A stretch of DNA of 64,000 bases. Origin: Eleginops maclovinus. Lineage: Eukaryota > Chordata > Actinopteri > Perciformes > Eleginopidae. Positions 25,601-40,600 of this stretch are shown piece by piece. The DNA lies in the NCBI RefSeq assembly GCF_036324505.1, contig NC_086368.1, positions 26,859,878 through 26,923,877 of the forward strand. Direction: 5' to 3'. The notes under the pieces are model-generated. The model saw only the letters and a program-made list of their open reading frames with translations, did not search any database and had not been told where the DNA came from. The stretch's first letter is position 1, and each line of letters opens with the position of its first letter. Made by a program: the position numbers and the translations under genes.

Positions 25601-28600
25601 GGACAGGTTTAACGCGGCTATGGAGAGGGCCCCGTTTTCGATTTGTACCTGGCCCTGAGGAGGGAAAAGAGACATCATCTGCATATCCGGCGAGCTTATT
25701 ATGACCAAAAGCGATGCAGCAATTACTGTTGCACCATGAAGAGAGGGGGACAGCAGGAGAGGAGGAAGAGAGAAAAGAGCATTGTGGCAGTGTTCATCTT
25801 GGAATAGGGGAAGAGATGATGTGGCACTGGTGGAAACTGCTAACCTACATCTTAGATACACAGACAAGAAGCAATGTTGACAACAGCACCAGCAGCATAT
25901 TAAAAAGCAATTTATTTTCCGTGGTCGTTCAGTTGGAAAAACTATCATGACAGCTCCGATGATGACTTGATGATTGATTTTGGCCCAATGAGCTAGTCAG
26001 AGATCCGAAAGGCTGCAGTTGGGGGTGGCTTCTTACCCTGATATCTTAATTACAGACACATGAAGAGAGAGTTGGAGCTTATTAGTGACATACTAAGTCA
26101 CCTTATGCATAAATAAGGCTAACCTTCACAGGGATTTAATCTAACTTAGAGGAACACTTCAACAGATATTAAATTATTTGCACGTTTTTGCTTCAGTGGC
26201 TAATTTAATGAAGCAGTACAGCAATTCTACACATAAGGGTGATCAGGGGTTGTGACAGCCATACATCGTTTTTTTGTGGGTCTAGTGGGGTGATGTCTAA
26301 ATAAATTGTGATTAAAAAAGATGGAGGTGTAAAGTTTCAGTTCTCTGAAGAGACAGAAAGCCATTTTTCACCCAAAGTGACTTTTGTATTTTACAGCCGG
26401 ATCGTTTATGATTGTCAAACATGGGTACACATTTCTCTACAGGCAGTATAAGAAAAATACATCAAATCAACACGCCTTATCGTATGCCTTGAATCCAAAC
26501 ATATACATAATGAAAAAGATAAATAAATTAAAAAATGAACTTCAATAACTTGATGACTTACAAATGTACAGATTCGTACAGAATCTGTACAATGATACAG
26601 ATTGTAGGCTAAAATCTGTTTCTCTCCCACACACTGTCGTCCCCCCTCCCCCCCCCCAACCTGCCTGAAACGCCTCCATTGAACTTACTTAACATAGGGC
26701 AGGGGTGTCCAAACTTTTTTCACCGAGGGCCACATACAGAAAAATATACGGAGAGCTGGGCCACTTATAGAGGTGAATATCGCCTCATTAGTGAAGTTAT
26801 AAGTTAGCAAAACAAATCAAATGTAGGTGAATAATGCGCGATACTTGAAAACGCTTTCAGAAAAAAACAGCCTGCATCCCGTCTCTCTTTAACGTTTCGT
26901 TTATTTTGTTGGCAGCTCATTCCTTAAAACACAAGCCTCAGATTGGGCTGATTCAAAATGGCCTTTGGGCCGCGTTTGGCCCCCGGACCGTAGTTTGGAC
27001 ATCCTTGACATAGTGACATCACTATGTAACACTTGCGCTTCTATTGGCTCATGCTCCAACACATTTTCGATGATAGGCTAAGGGGTGGGACATCTCTAAG
27101 CGGTTGACCAATCACAACAGAGCCGGCCAGCTAACCAATCAGAGCAGACTGGGCTCTGGTTTCAGACAGAGGGTGAAAAGTGGATAGTGGAAGATATTTT
27201 TTGGGGGCTTTTTGCCTTTAATCGGATAGGACAGTGGAGAGTGACAGGAAAGTGGGAGAGAGAGTACAATAATGAACCTGAAAATGAGCATAAAATGTCC
27301 TCTTTAAAATGAATGCATATACAAATCAGACCGCTAGAATTGACATAAATGTTGTTAAGTGCGAGTGCAAAGGCTTGGGAATTAGATGTCATAATCCGCA
27401 TAAAATATACAGATAATATGTTAATAGCAGGTGTGAATGGGCCTTAAATGTCAGACAGCCTCTGCCTCTTCTAAATCTGTCTGCACCATTATGATAGCAA
27501 TGCTAAAATGTGGAGCACTCCTCAAATTGCATGAACAGTATTTCTCCCTACTAAGTGGAACAAGGATGAGAGGTTGATTCTAGCTATTAACTGCATGTTT
27601 TGATTCAGGACATGCGTTTACCAGTACATGGTTGATGTACCATGCATATTTTAAACAGCTTCTGTACATTTTTGATTCAGTGTTACTATTTGGAATGGAA
27701 ATATATGCATCATTATGTTGCCTCACATTGATTTCCTTCACTTTTCACCAATTTGTATATAGTCTCATATCTCCATACCTCAGCCATCACTTGCTCCCCA
27801 TTCTTCAGCCAGCTGTAGGACGGTTTGGGCTTTCCATTGGCCTTGCACTCCCAAAAGAGGTTTTCTTCGATGGACAGAGCCGTGTCCGTCATTGTCTGGA
27901 GCCAGTGAGGTTTAGCTTGGAATAAATGAGAGGATTACCTTTTCAAACATGTGTTTTAATTATACCAGCAGTAGGATTAGTCAAGAGTGGTATCAGAAAT
28001 CATGAAGCCATTCATGCAGCCTTCAAAGTGGATTATCAGCCTAATGAGGAACACATGCTGGTAAATAGATTTGAATATTGACTGGAAATTCACGGCCTGT
28101 AATCTAATATTCACTTTTTACTTCATCTAGCGTGGATCTATTGCATGTACTGTAATTTCATGGTAACATTATGCCCCGCACGTTGCAGACAAATAGGTTT
28201 TCTGTCAAACAAATGAGATTAAAGCCGCTGGTGACATGCTTGTTTCCTGTACGTACACACGCACATTCATTCTCCCTGCATCAATTTAAAATGGTTCACT
28301 CACCATGGAATGAGATACGACCCCGTGCAGCGTTTTTGCCTCGCCGATTCTCTGCCATACATTCGTATGTCCCAGCATCTTCCTGCTGGAAATTGGGGAT
28401 TTCAAGGACGGCGTTTGAATTCTTCATTTTCACTTTGCTGGGGAACGGGATGCCGCTGGTTCTCCTCCAGCTTATTTCAGGGACAGGGCTGCAAGAGACA
28501 ATCAAAAACATTCCCATGATGGCAACTGTCAGTCACAGTGATCAAAGTGAGTGTCTTGTCAGTTATTGTTCTCCAAAAATCAAACTGTGATTTCTCTGAT

Positions 28601-31600
28601 TAAGAAGCTCTTAAAGGAACTTTGATCCCTCCCTTGTCGTGTCATGCTGCGGCCTTCAATCTTGTAAGAATCGATGAATCTGAGAATGAGTAATGTTACG
28701 CTTGTGCATCCTTAAATCATCTTGAGTAGCGCTTATTCATGCATGAATGAGCCTACAGCTTATGTCGCACACACAATGAGATTCACTTACTTTCCCAGAG
28801 CGAAGCATTCTAGTTTCACCAACGATTCCTTCGCAGCTGGAACCGAATCAGGGAAATGAACTTCTATTTTGGGTTCATATTCCCCCATTACTCCTACAAA
28901 AGTGAGACAACAGAAGACAAGCTTTTTATATCAATGATTAACGGCACAGATTATACACATGTTGGATCAAAGCGAGAGCGGTAACAGAGTGGGACAGCTA
29001 ACACAGAAGTCTTTATGCATGCAGAGCAAAAGTGACCCTCAAAGGGCTGCTGAAGAGGAGGAAAAAAATCTGAGGTGGCTGATAAAAGATTCAGGGAACA
29101 CGTCACGGAAAAGACTTGCCTGGTAGAGAAGCAGGTCCTACCATGTTGTTGAAATATATTAAATGCAACAACTGTAATACATCAGGCTGAGCGATTAACT
29201 CGACCAATGTTGGAATCACAATTTAAGAGAGAGCTATTTTCAAGTTAGGGTTAGGGTTCCTCAATTAGTAATGCCATATTCAGCTAATGTAAATGAGACT
29301 GAAAACCAATTACCATTGATTCTGTCATCTGCATTGATAACTGTGACTATAAAATACTGAGCTGTTGCTGATTAACACTCATTCTCTGTGTTTGCCATTA
29401 TATCATGTTGTTCTTTTCATATTGAAGCAAGATATGTTTGTGAGTGGCACCATCCTATCTTGTTAATAGCACATGAATGCAGGCCTGTAGTTTAATTTAC
29501 ATGAGACCAACACAATTTAAATCATAGGTTTTTATAATAAATTGTAAGCTAGAAGTCTGTGAACAGGAAATAATTAACAGCCCAGGGTTAACCTCAGACG
29601 TAACTTACAGCTACTTGCCTAAGTAATGACCACTTTTGAACCATGATTGGAAATATACTAAAATAAAAATGCAATATCAGATCCCAGCGGCTCCACATTT
29701 TTGAAGGTCAGGACTTTGCAGTCTGATAAGCAAGTTCATTTATGACTCATTTTCCCAAAATAATTTCAAGCTAATAAAAAGCTGAATAGTGGTAAATACA
29801 CTCTGATAGAAAAGCTGATTGGTTCAGACATTGCATTTCAGTCAGTGTTCCACCTATTTTGCCCTCAATATAAGCTGCCTGTATTCAACCAAAGCCTACT
29901 AAAATGTAATTGGTCAATACAACTCGAACCACAAAAACCAGAACACTTCTAAACTTGTATCCTGTTCCAAAATCTTAAATGGATTCTTCATATTTTATGT
30001 CATTTACCGTCACTTCTGAGGACCAGTGGTGTTGGAGAGCTGAGCACCTTCTCCCTTGAGACGGTGTTGTTAACCACACAGGTGTAGTTGCCAACATCCG
30101 AGGTCTCCACTTTAGCGATGTACAGACTCCCGGTCTCTTGAGAAATGAATCGCCTGTTGTCTTGCTGGACAAAGTACGGGTATTCATTGAAGATCCATGC
30201 AAATGTCAGCTCTGGAATGGAAAGAAATACAATTTAACTTAGAGTTGAGATATTCTGCTGTCATTGCTTTAAAACTGATACCACACATAAGAGTTTTAGA
30301 TCTTTTACCCTCTATAGCTGGGACAGCTGAACCGAAAGAAGATACCCAAGTGTGGCCTAAAAACTCTAAGCATATCACTCCCTTATCTCAGTATCCTTGG
30401 GAAGAGATACCAAGGCATGGCAAATGCAGTATCTATCGGTGCAGAAGCAATGGGAGACTCAAGGAAAGGGAGCGAAACAAAATGGATTACAGCGCGTCAG
30501 TGGCCCTCCCCTGACACATGGCCTGCATTCACCGGATCTCTGAGTGACATGGTCTGGTTCATGGGAGGCACAAACGAATGGACGGATGGATTGAGTGTTG
30601 AAAGGATTGACGTATGGAATTACGAACGTGCTGTGATGTGCCTTCACAAGCTGCAGGTCCACCATAAGAAAAGAGAAAACCTGCCATGATGAATTACTGT
30701 GTCATTTTGAAAAATGCACACTGCACAGATTTGCAAGAGCGAGGAGATGCTCAGTGTAATCTACCACTTCGGAGGTGAGGGGCTCTGGGTCAAAGGTGAA
30801 TGCAATGACTGTCAATCACATCCAATGTCCCTCTAGGGACGGCTTTGGATGGGATGGACAACCGAGCTGGGAGCAGTGATGCAGATACAAAGCTCCTTCT
30901 GATTAGGCAAGCAGGAACCACAAAGTTAGGAGTCAGCATATCCTCCATCTGAACTATGTAGCTAATGAGCAGTGATAGAACTGTAAGCAATAAGTCAAAA
31001 GAAAACACAACACAGGGGCTTTTTTGCAACAGAACAAAAGTGACCCATGTGCTAAAAAAACCTTGGAGTAAACACATTTCTACAAAGGAGCACTAAGGCG
31101 ACACAATTGCTTTTAATTTCGCATTTGGGAGTGATGTGAACATGAATGTGGAGGGAAGAAAAGAGTTAACAAAACGAGAACCAGAAGTGATTATTTTTAC
31201 AAGAGGTGTTGAATAAGGTACAGTGAAGTTCAAGGTTATGCGAAAAAGTCAAGCTTTCAATTTACAAGAGAGAAAATATTCGGGAAAAGGGAAGAGATGG
31301 AGAGGAGACCCAGAGGGGGAGTGACAGGGCGAGCGAAGGAAGAAAGGGACAGCGGGGCTCGCACTGCTTTACTTTTCATTCACTTCTGAAAGTGTAAGAA
31401 AAACACAATAGCGCTACGGCTACAGCAGCCAACCGCATACAAGCCCATGTCAGAGGAAAGCTGTCAAACTGTATTTCCCACAGAGTCCTCTGACCCATTA
31501 TCCCTTAGACCAGCTGTACAATGCTCAGCACTACAAACTGTTCTCTTTTGAAGGAATGGGTTGTTTCAATATGCAAGCTACAGTATCAAGAGGGAGACAA

Positions 31601-34600
31601 GCTAGGCAGCAGCCATTGTCCATACCAACTCTGCGTCTTTATCTGCTATTCACGGCTTCTTATTTAAAGATTACATTTTTAGCTTCTCATTTGAACAATA
31701 AAACATTATTTTTTTTAACGTGTTGAGGTGCATAATTATATGGATACAGCCAGCAGCTGGTTTGGCTAACTGGGCTAACGCTGAAGGTTGCTAAGCTCGC
31801 CAATAGCACCTCTCGACAATCAATATAATAAAACTAAATGTGAAACAAAAGGGCTCTACTTTTAAAGGGCTGTTCATGTAACTTGAAAGGTTATAAACGT
31901 ATACATAAAATGTTTTGAATCACTCTTTTTCAACTACGAAGTAGAACACACAATGGTATGCAGATTGTCAGGCTACGCTAAGCTAACCCGTTGCTGCGTT
32001 AGCTTCCTAGTTACAGAAACAGATTACTGGGCTGTGTCTGCAGGTGGCTAATCTTGCCTATAGCACCTTTTTATCGACACTTTATGTAAAATAACTGGTT
32101 ATTTTATAAAAGGCTGTTAACGTTACTTTAGAGTTTACTAAGAATATCTTGTTTAAAAATAAGTGGAAGTAGTACACACACTGCTGTGCAGATATGGACA
32201 GGCTATGCTAAGCTAACTGGCTTCTGGCCATAGATCTGAAATAGGTATGATCTCATCCAACTCACAGCAAGAAACTCAATACGCACATTTGAAGACTAAT
32301 TGGGAAACACACTGCTGCAATTAAAACATATACAGAACAAGGAAAGAAACACCCACGGAAGGATTTGCACAGTAGTTCAACATAAATTATATAAGGGGAA
32401 GATTATAGGCCGCATGTGTATTTATAATGGGTGTAAAAACAGATTTAGTAGGGAGTGAGGAAGTAATCCCTCATCAAAGGTTGCCATGTGAAACGAGTGA
32501 AGGGAATTATATAGTTCATGAATCATGATTAAGAATAAAAGGGCTCAAAAAGCTGCATACCCAGAGAGGGAAAAACTTACCTCCAGAATATGTAGGAGGT
32601 CCACATAACAGAACCACTCCTTGGCCCTCGCGGACGTTCACAGCGCTCCTCACTGTTTGAGTTTTGAAGTTATCAAGATCTGATGAGTAAAAAAAAAAAA
32701 TCGAAATTAGACTGGAGCCGAGGAATAAAAGAAATCATCCATAGCAGAGTGTCAGACAGCCAGAAAGGCATTTTTTAAAAATGTATTCTTAAGTTTCTTT
32801 GAAAAGGTTAGTTCTGAGGGAGGCCCAAACTCCCTTTACAGATTGACTGAGGCTTGTTTTTGATGTTACATTTTGAGCGTTGGGATTTTATTAGGGCATC
32901 ATTGATTGCTCCGGAACACCTCAAGACAGCCTCTGACACTTTCAAAGTCATCTTGGGTGCTGATGAAATAGATGGACCTGATGTTGTGATGTTTACCCAG
33001 CACCACAACAACTTAGCACAGGAAAAAAGATTAGGTTGAATTGGATAAAATAAGCAGTGGGGAGCGGGGAGGCGTTTTGGATTGAGAAAACACCGGGGAG
33101 TGTGCATGACAAATGACAGTTTGCAGTGCCAGCAGCAATAAGTAACATCATTATTAAATGTGGTGTAATCTCGCACTTAAAAGCATTAGCTCCCCCATCA
33201 ATACTCTCAGCACAATCCATCCCCTTGCAAATGAATGAGCGGTTGCTGGCAGACAAAACCCAAACCTGGGATGATAAACCGACCCTGGCTTTGTGACTGA
33301 TGGAGGGAAGCTGCCGCATTCCGCTCTGTACTCTGTCTGCACCCTCTGGCTAACAGCCTAGAGTAAGCCTTCCAAACACAAACAAAAGAAAGTCAGTGTG
33401 ACCGATAAGGGAAATTAGGAGGAGGAAGATTATGGAGGGAAGTGGGACAGAGTGTTGGTAAGATTAATGAGCAGCTCTCCGATGACCGCAGTGGATTCAA
33501 AGAGAGCCAAGTCACGGCAGGACACCAAGGAGGCCACAGGAGGAGCCGGCAGACTTCAAAATACACACAGAGGCAATGTCCTTCTGATCTCACCAGGCTG
33601 CCTTAGTAAATATGGAGTCCATCTCCCAAAGACGTTTATGATTCTAAGAAGTATAGCTAAAGTGAGATTTGTATAAAAAGAGAACGCAACAGCAGTTGAT
33701 AATTATAACAGGAAACAGCAGGAGGTGAATCAAAGAGCTACCGTACTTAAAATGACTTTGCGGTCAAGGAAAGGATGACCCCTTTCCCAATATCGTGCCA
33801 AACGGTACTGAAGAGGTTCGGAGATGTAGCTGGGCTCAGTGCTGGAGGGGATACACTTCTGTCTACTCTGGCCTCTGAGCAGAGGAATAATGGGCTTCAC
33901 TGGAGTGAACTGACCACACACTGTAACTCTGAGCGCTAGAGGCCAAACTCACTGTAGCTGCAGTGATTCCTTTGCAAGCAGAATCATTCTCTCTGCCACG
34001 AAAGAATGACTGGCCTAGAGAACACAGAGAGCAGCCATTATAGCTGGAAGATAATTGGTCTGGGCAATGGCGTCACCATGTAGACATTCCCCTTTGTATA
34101 TTGTTTCCAGCAGTGTTCCGGAACAAAGGCACTTTCACCTGTTCCAGGGGCAAAACAAAACAGCTGTCTCAGTGTATGTTTCAACCGTATACTGTGAACA
34201 TGGTTGATTAAATACCTGGGGCTTTTGGTGTTGAATCGTTGGCTATCGTTGCTGTAATAAAGTAATTACAAAGAATTTGTTTTTTGGCAACAAATGAGGA
34301 GCAGATCAAAGCTGTTAAGGCACCAATGGTGTGTGCACGCAGTTGCCTAATATCACATGCAAAAGGAAAACGTAGGCTATGGCAATTTGACAAATCTAAG
34401 TCGAATAAGAACTCTGTTTTAGCTCTAAGTTTGGTCTCCACCAACTGTTCAATTCTTCACATATCTTTGGCTCCTAAAAAGTTTGACTATATCCACCAGT
34501 TAGTGACTTAGTGCATCATTGTGTTGTTTGGTGCAGATGCAGGTATCATCACTAAGCTGCCAACTGTGGCTTGAGATGACACTGATGAGAGCCAAGCCAT

Positions 34601-37600
34601 ACAGTGAGCTGAAAGATGCTTAAGTGCTTCCTAGAGCTGAGGTTAACTGCATATTGAGTCAGCTGATCTGTCCTTTTTTTGTAGGTTTGTCCTTCCGAGA
34701 GACACATTCAACACTGGTTGTTAATTGAAAATGTGCAATGGCTCTAGATAAGGCTTTTCCTTAACTTGACGTGTTTGAAAAAAAAGCGGGAACTATTTTG
34801 TAATGGGCTGGTCTTTTTCACAGTCGTGTAAAGGGAAGGATCAGAGGGAGTATTCGGTTGGTTGAATTCTGCAACTGCAACGCTAGATGCCGCACAATCC
34901 TACACACTGTCTCTTTGAGAGAGCTCGAAACTGTGTTGGAACTAGCAACCCAAGTGGCTAATCTTGGTACTACACACAAAAGTCCACTGTGGCCTAAAAG
35001 CCAAATAAAAACACATTTTTAAACATTAGTTGAAACCTGATTTTCCAAAGCCAAGATTATGTTTGTTCATACATGTGACGTTAGTCGAATATCTACAATC
35101 AAATATCTGCACATGGAAGCATAATCTGGAGGCAACAGGACTAGATTTTTGTTTCTGAAGAGTCAAGATTGTAGTCCGAGTAGGATTGACCAATCACATG
35201 GTGGCTTTTGTGCAATAACCTATACCAACAATTTAGTTTTTGATTAAACATCAACATGTGGACTGTGCTGCTGATGAATATTAGCATCTATATGCAGGTA
35301 TCCATTTTTGGTGGCGATCATTCTACGCAATATTTCCCGTGTTTTATTGTTAGCTGTGATAAGACAAGAGCATATAGTTGAAGCAGCTGAATTTTGAAGG
35401 CAAACAAAGCAGCAAAGACATTTCTATGTTAGGGCATGGCCTCATTACAAAGAAAAGCAGAGTATCAGCCATGCTGATCTCCTAGACCTCCCTCACTGCG
35501 CATTAGGCAAGACAATAAATGTCAAGCAGCTCTGCTCTTCACCCAGTCTCCACAAGTGAGATTCATTACTAGCTATAGGGGTAATGGCAGTCCATCTCCT
35601 GAGAGGAAGTGAAATGCTCTCTATCCTTGGGACATGATCAATAGTCAGTAGGCTTGATCAAGAGAGGAGATGTGCTTGTACAGTGCTGGTGTGATAGGTA
35701 GGAGCCTGCTCCTCAGCATCTCATTCCTCCCAGGCCTTTTGCCTTTGAAACAGCAGGCTGACAGAGCAGCACACAGCCTTTCTGATCCACTCACAATCTG
35801 CCGTATCTATTATTCATGGAGAGGTGGATGGTGATTACAAAGATGCAAACACTTCTCAAGCATTATTTGAGTTTGTCTCGTTCAAAGTCTGGATCACAGG
35901 GGCTGGCTGGTGTATCATTTGGCAAAATATGAGTCAATTTTGGACCAAGCATAGACGCTGTCAGAGTCGGATCCACTAATGAGAATCAATGGAGTTCAGA
36001 GGCAGTCAGAAGCTGCCTCACCCAACATGGGTTGTTGATTCTGATATTTCATTCCATCAACATTTCCCCCACGAAAATCTATTCTCAAGCAATCTAAATG
36101 AGAAATCAGACTAGTAAACGAAGAGTAGGAAAAAAAAGCTTGGGCAACAACACGTCAGCAGATACAAAGAGACGCCAGGATGTTCTCAAAAGCCGTGTCA
36201 AGAAACATGTTATAAAATCACTTACATGCAAATTGCAGGCTGGCTCTGCGACTGAGGATGGACCCCCACGTGTTGAAGGCTGTGCACTGGTATACCCCGA
36301 TGTCTTGGTCCTTGTCCAGCTTGCTAATGATCAGGCTGCCCCCAGACATGTGACGCCGGTAGTCATTCCCCAGATCAATGAGTGTTCCGTTTAGTGACCA
36401 TCTGGAAAAACGCAAACACAATCAGTAGCTGAGCCCCCTGGAGAAGCACACTCACAGTGTTTATCACAGAAATCGATTCAATCGGTCAAATCGTGCTGTG
36501 AAGACGAAAGGTGAGTAATGAGAGAAGGTTCCTGTATTGGTGAAAGAGAAATCTGAATGTAGTATGTAACCCTTTTAGCACGTTAGGAAGAAAAACCACA
36601 TTTCTTGATATTGTAAACAGGAATCACTCACTGTTTTTAACATTTCCATCCATTTAAGTATTTTGTTTTTTACCAATGTAGGCAAAATTCCAAAACTGAG
36701 CAAATCTGCATTGGTAAGTATTGATTTTTCTCCCACTTGCACAAGTAAGTATTATTTAATCTCAGTTTTATTTACTTTTACTTGGAAGGTCATGTCTTTT
36801 GTCAAGTTTGTAAGTAGCAGAATATGTGCAAACTGTTTCCATTGACACTTTGTGGAAAGTTATGCCTCGGGCTAAAGAATTGTTTTTGTTTTCCACAAAA
36901 TAATGTGTCATAGTTTAGTGAGAAGAAGCTTTTGCAAAATTGTTGCTTTTTGTAGACACCCTAAAGGCATTGCAATGTTGATCTGTTAGACGGGAATATC
37001 TAAGAAACTGATGGATGGATTACCACAAAGTTTGGTTGAGATATGAATAGTGCTCAAAAGATACTTTCCGAGGGATTTGCTAATCCGTAAAAATATTTCA
37101 AATGTTTAAATGATCAAGTCCTAACATCTACAGGGGCAACCATGATATTCCGATTTGTAGTTTTTAGTGTTACTGCATGAATGACAAACAGTACAAACAT
37201 GTATGTCCCTCTCAGGATGAATACCTTTAGGGATTCCCAAACTTTCGCTATCTAGTCAAAGTGGCCCTGACATTTTACATTATAGTTCTAAATCATTTTA
37301 ATGTCTTCATAAACTGTTGGGTGTTTTATTGTGCTGTATACCAATGCATTGTATTTATATGCTTATTATAGGTTTGCAATTCTTTATATGAAAAGCTGTC
37401 AAATAAATGTAGTGAAAACAAATGTAAAGCTTGAACACAGAACTTGTTAACGAGCTAAACAATATACATACAGTTTGCATTCCCAGTATGAGCATGTTAG
37501 CATGCAGGCGTTAGCTTTTAGCTCAAGGCACAAGTTTGCCAAAGTACAGCCTCACAGAGCAACTAGCGTAGCCCAAGTCCCTAAATCTATTCATAAATCC

Positions 37601-40600
37601 TGCTACTTGAATAAGAAATGAAAACAAAAGCCAATTGCATCCCATGATTTTATATTTCTATGCAAATTTTGCTGCAAATCAGATCCATATTAAAAAATCC
37701 TTAACATTTTGTTGAATTACAATTTCAAATCTGGAGGAGCGTGCAGCGTCGGCAGAGATATCACTGAGTGCTTTCTAATTAGTTCATGTTTGTGCTTTTG
37801 TGTTTCTGACTTATTGCTTTCTGACACCTTCATATTGCATTGTCAACAGACCATTTCCTTCACGGAAAGGTCACAAGACGCTTTGTCATGCGAGCGCAGT
37901 TCAGAAAGTGACGACTATTAATCACACGCTTCCAACAGAGACAAAACAGTTGAATAATGTTCCTGCTGAACAAAAGGAAACAGTTTATACATTATTCACT
38001 GAAATCTACAGTCTGTCGGCTTGGCAGTAACATATTTCACAGAGTGATATGTATACAACATGGAAGGGAATAGAACTTTATCTCAGTACACCCAGTCAGA
38101 TACAAACAACCTTTCCAGTTTCTTATATAATTTGTGAAAGAATATGTGCCTTTGTGAAATGACATTTCCAACGATAAAGGAAGTAAAAAAAATCAATATA
38201 ATTTCTTCCTCTCCCGGGCAAACTAACAGGCTGTTAGAATGATACTTCATGCTGGTTTAGAGCCCGTCATAGCTCGCCCCAGTCTCCTGCCTGACAGACT
38301 ACAAAAGACGATGTTTTCTTTCATCTTGCAGCTTGCATTATTCATCTAAAATTCACCGCCGGTTGCTTAATCTGACTGATTGTGTCACTGTTCCAACAAT
38401 GATTTGAGTTATCTACTTCTCATGTTTCTAAGAATACAAACAAAAACATTTTTATTAAAACACCAATTTACGGATTACATTTTAAGTCATTGTACTCCTG
38501 CCTTTTCCCTCTCTCTGTCTGTGCTAAAAGTGAGGATTATTGTGTGTGTGAGAGAGGAGGAGGTTAAATGGAAAGGGATGGGAAGCTAGTTAGACTTTCA
38601 GCCACCCAGCATGATTGAGCCTAATGGGAGAGGAAGGTGGGCAGCCTGTATAGATCACACAGCATTGGTGTAGACAGCTGGTCGGGTGTGATGGTGTCTC
38701 TGCACCACGGACACAATCAGTAGACCACCTACCTACTCTCTCTGCACAAACACCTGAGACAGCCTCTGCTATTAGAGGACGGGGGAACTGTGTGCAACAG
38801 TGGTTAGCATTAAGGCACCACTACAAGCTAAAGCATCTCTTCTTGAGAGTTTGGGCTTATGTTATATAAACACTTCACAAAAATACACATTTATATTTTA
38901 CTAACATTGTCTACTGTTGTCTTCAAGTTTCTCCTACATGTACCAAAATACATAATGCCTCATTTACCGAAATAAAAATAAGTGATTATTTTATGGAATT
39001 TGATCATATGCTGAGCCAGAACTCTCTAGAACACACCCCAATTTCATTGCTTTCTATATTCTGGAGTTGTTTTTCCATAAGGGGATGTTCATATATCATT
39101 CATAGACTGATTTATTCCAAAAAACATGTCAAAATAGATGTTATATTTATGGCTGCTGAGAGTATTTCCATATGTATGATGTGATAAAAAAAACATCCAA
39201 ACACTATCCAAAATTCCCTCTGTAAAAACCTTTGGATCGATATCATCAAAATGAAAGAATCATTTTGAACCTGGCTTCAGATGTTCAGATTTCTTATTTT
39301 GGCAAATGTATGCAAATCAGCACATAATATAATGTCTAATTTGCATATATTACCATACATTTTCATTAAACTTGTAATGCAATTGTCTTGATGTGCGTAA
39401 TTCAATGGAGAAACTTCCTGGTGATATTTATTGTTTTACCCTATGTAATCTACATGTTAATGGCAGCTCCTGTATGTCCCTCCTTGCCATTAGCAGCAAG
39501 TCGAGAACAAAATAAAAAAAGCCGCTCTAGTAATTTCCCACATTGTGACATTGACAGGTGTGAGGAGATGTGAGCCTTCACACTCAGAAAACATGAAGAA
39601 ACATCAGAACAACACACTGTACAGAACAAAGCATCTTTAGAAATGCAGCTGGCTGTAATCCCTTTATACCAAAGGGACTAAACTGAAACGCTAGTGAGAA
39701 ATGCAAGCTTCTTTTTACGGCGTTTTGGCAGACTGTTTGAATTGTGAGCATATGTTCAAATGTGCCGGTTCCTCTTCAAACAGGTGGACATGTTTTTCCA
39801 CCATGAAAACACAGCACTGTTATTTCTTCTGCAGCCCTACTTTGTGAATGACTGCCTTCGTGATGAATAAGCCAACAGCATGTGTGAGTCATCTGTGATT
39901 ATACATGGTAATAAGTCAATAATGAAGCATCGTAAACCATCAAGTCAAGTAAATGTTTATAGGTCTATAGGAGTCTAATAAATGAAAGTGTAATGCCACA
40001 GAGGGATTCTCCAAAGCAAACATAATGTTGTTCTTATTAATGGCTGTAAAAACATTAGTACATATTCAATTATCTTTAATACTAGACTGAGTGCACATCA
40101 CTTTGTGCAATTATTTAAATGCACTGCTCTGATTGGTTAGCTGGCTGGCTCTGTTGTGATTGGTCAACCTCTTATAGATGTCCCGCCCCTTGGTCTATCA
40201 CGTACGATGTGTTGGAGCGCTAGCCAGTAGAAGCACAGGTGTTAAAAAGTGATGTCACTTTGTTACAGAAGTAAACAAAGGAGTCAAATCAAAGCATGTC
40301 AGGCAGGGGGGGGTGGGGAGGGGGGAAGGTGTGGGAGAGAAACTCTTTTAGCCTTTGCAGACTGTTTACATGCACTAAAACCTATATAACGCACTACAGG
40401 AAAGGGAAAACTGCAAAAAAATAAATAAGAGGGCTTCTAGAAACCTCTATCTAAGAAAGAACATCTATCTTGCTCGCAACTAATGTCCATATAAAGCCCC
40501 TAATCCCATGATGGGGGGGTCACAACTAGACATTGCTTGGTTTTAAGGGGTCACAAACTAAAAAAAAAAAACATTACAAAACCCTACTAATTTCATTTTG

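Larger units (their letters stand above)
26598..27306 (-). repeat. Dispersed repeat family, copy B, holding two nested insertions
   Basis: The minus strand starts at 27306 with TTAAAGAGGACATTTTATGC, then shows CACCCTCTGTCTGAAACC, the ATTGGTTAGCTGG and ATTGGTCAACCGCTTAGAG words, and the G-rich GGGAGAGAAAC segment. It is interrupted by a SINE-like piece (27181-27265) and a hAT-like element (26700-27007). Confidence 0.85.
25655..27778 (-). other. cntn3 intron between exons 8 and 9
   Basis: 2.1 kb. It contains repeat-family copy B (about 26598-27306), which holds a hAT-like insertion (26700-27007) and a SINE-like piece (27181-27265). The C-rich tract at 26641-26658 belongs to the repeat. Confidence 0.8.

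Noticed and set aside
25454..25948. 164-codon minus-strand ORF
   Set aside because: Only the middle (25525-25654) is real, as exon 9; the rest reads through the flanking introns.
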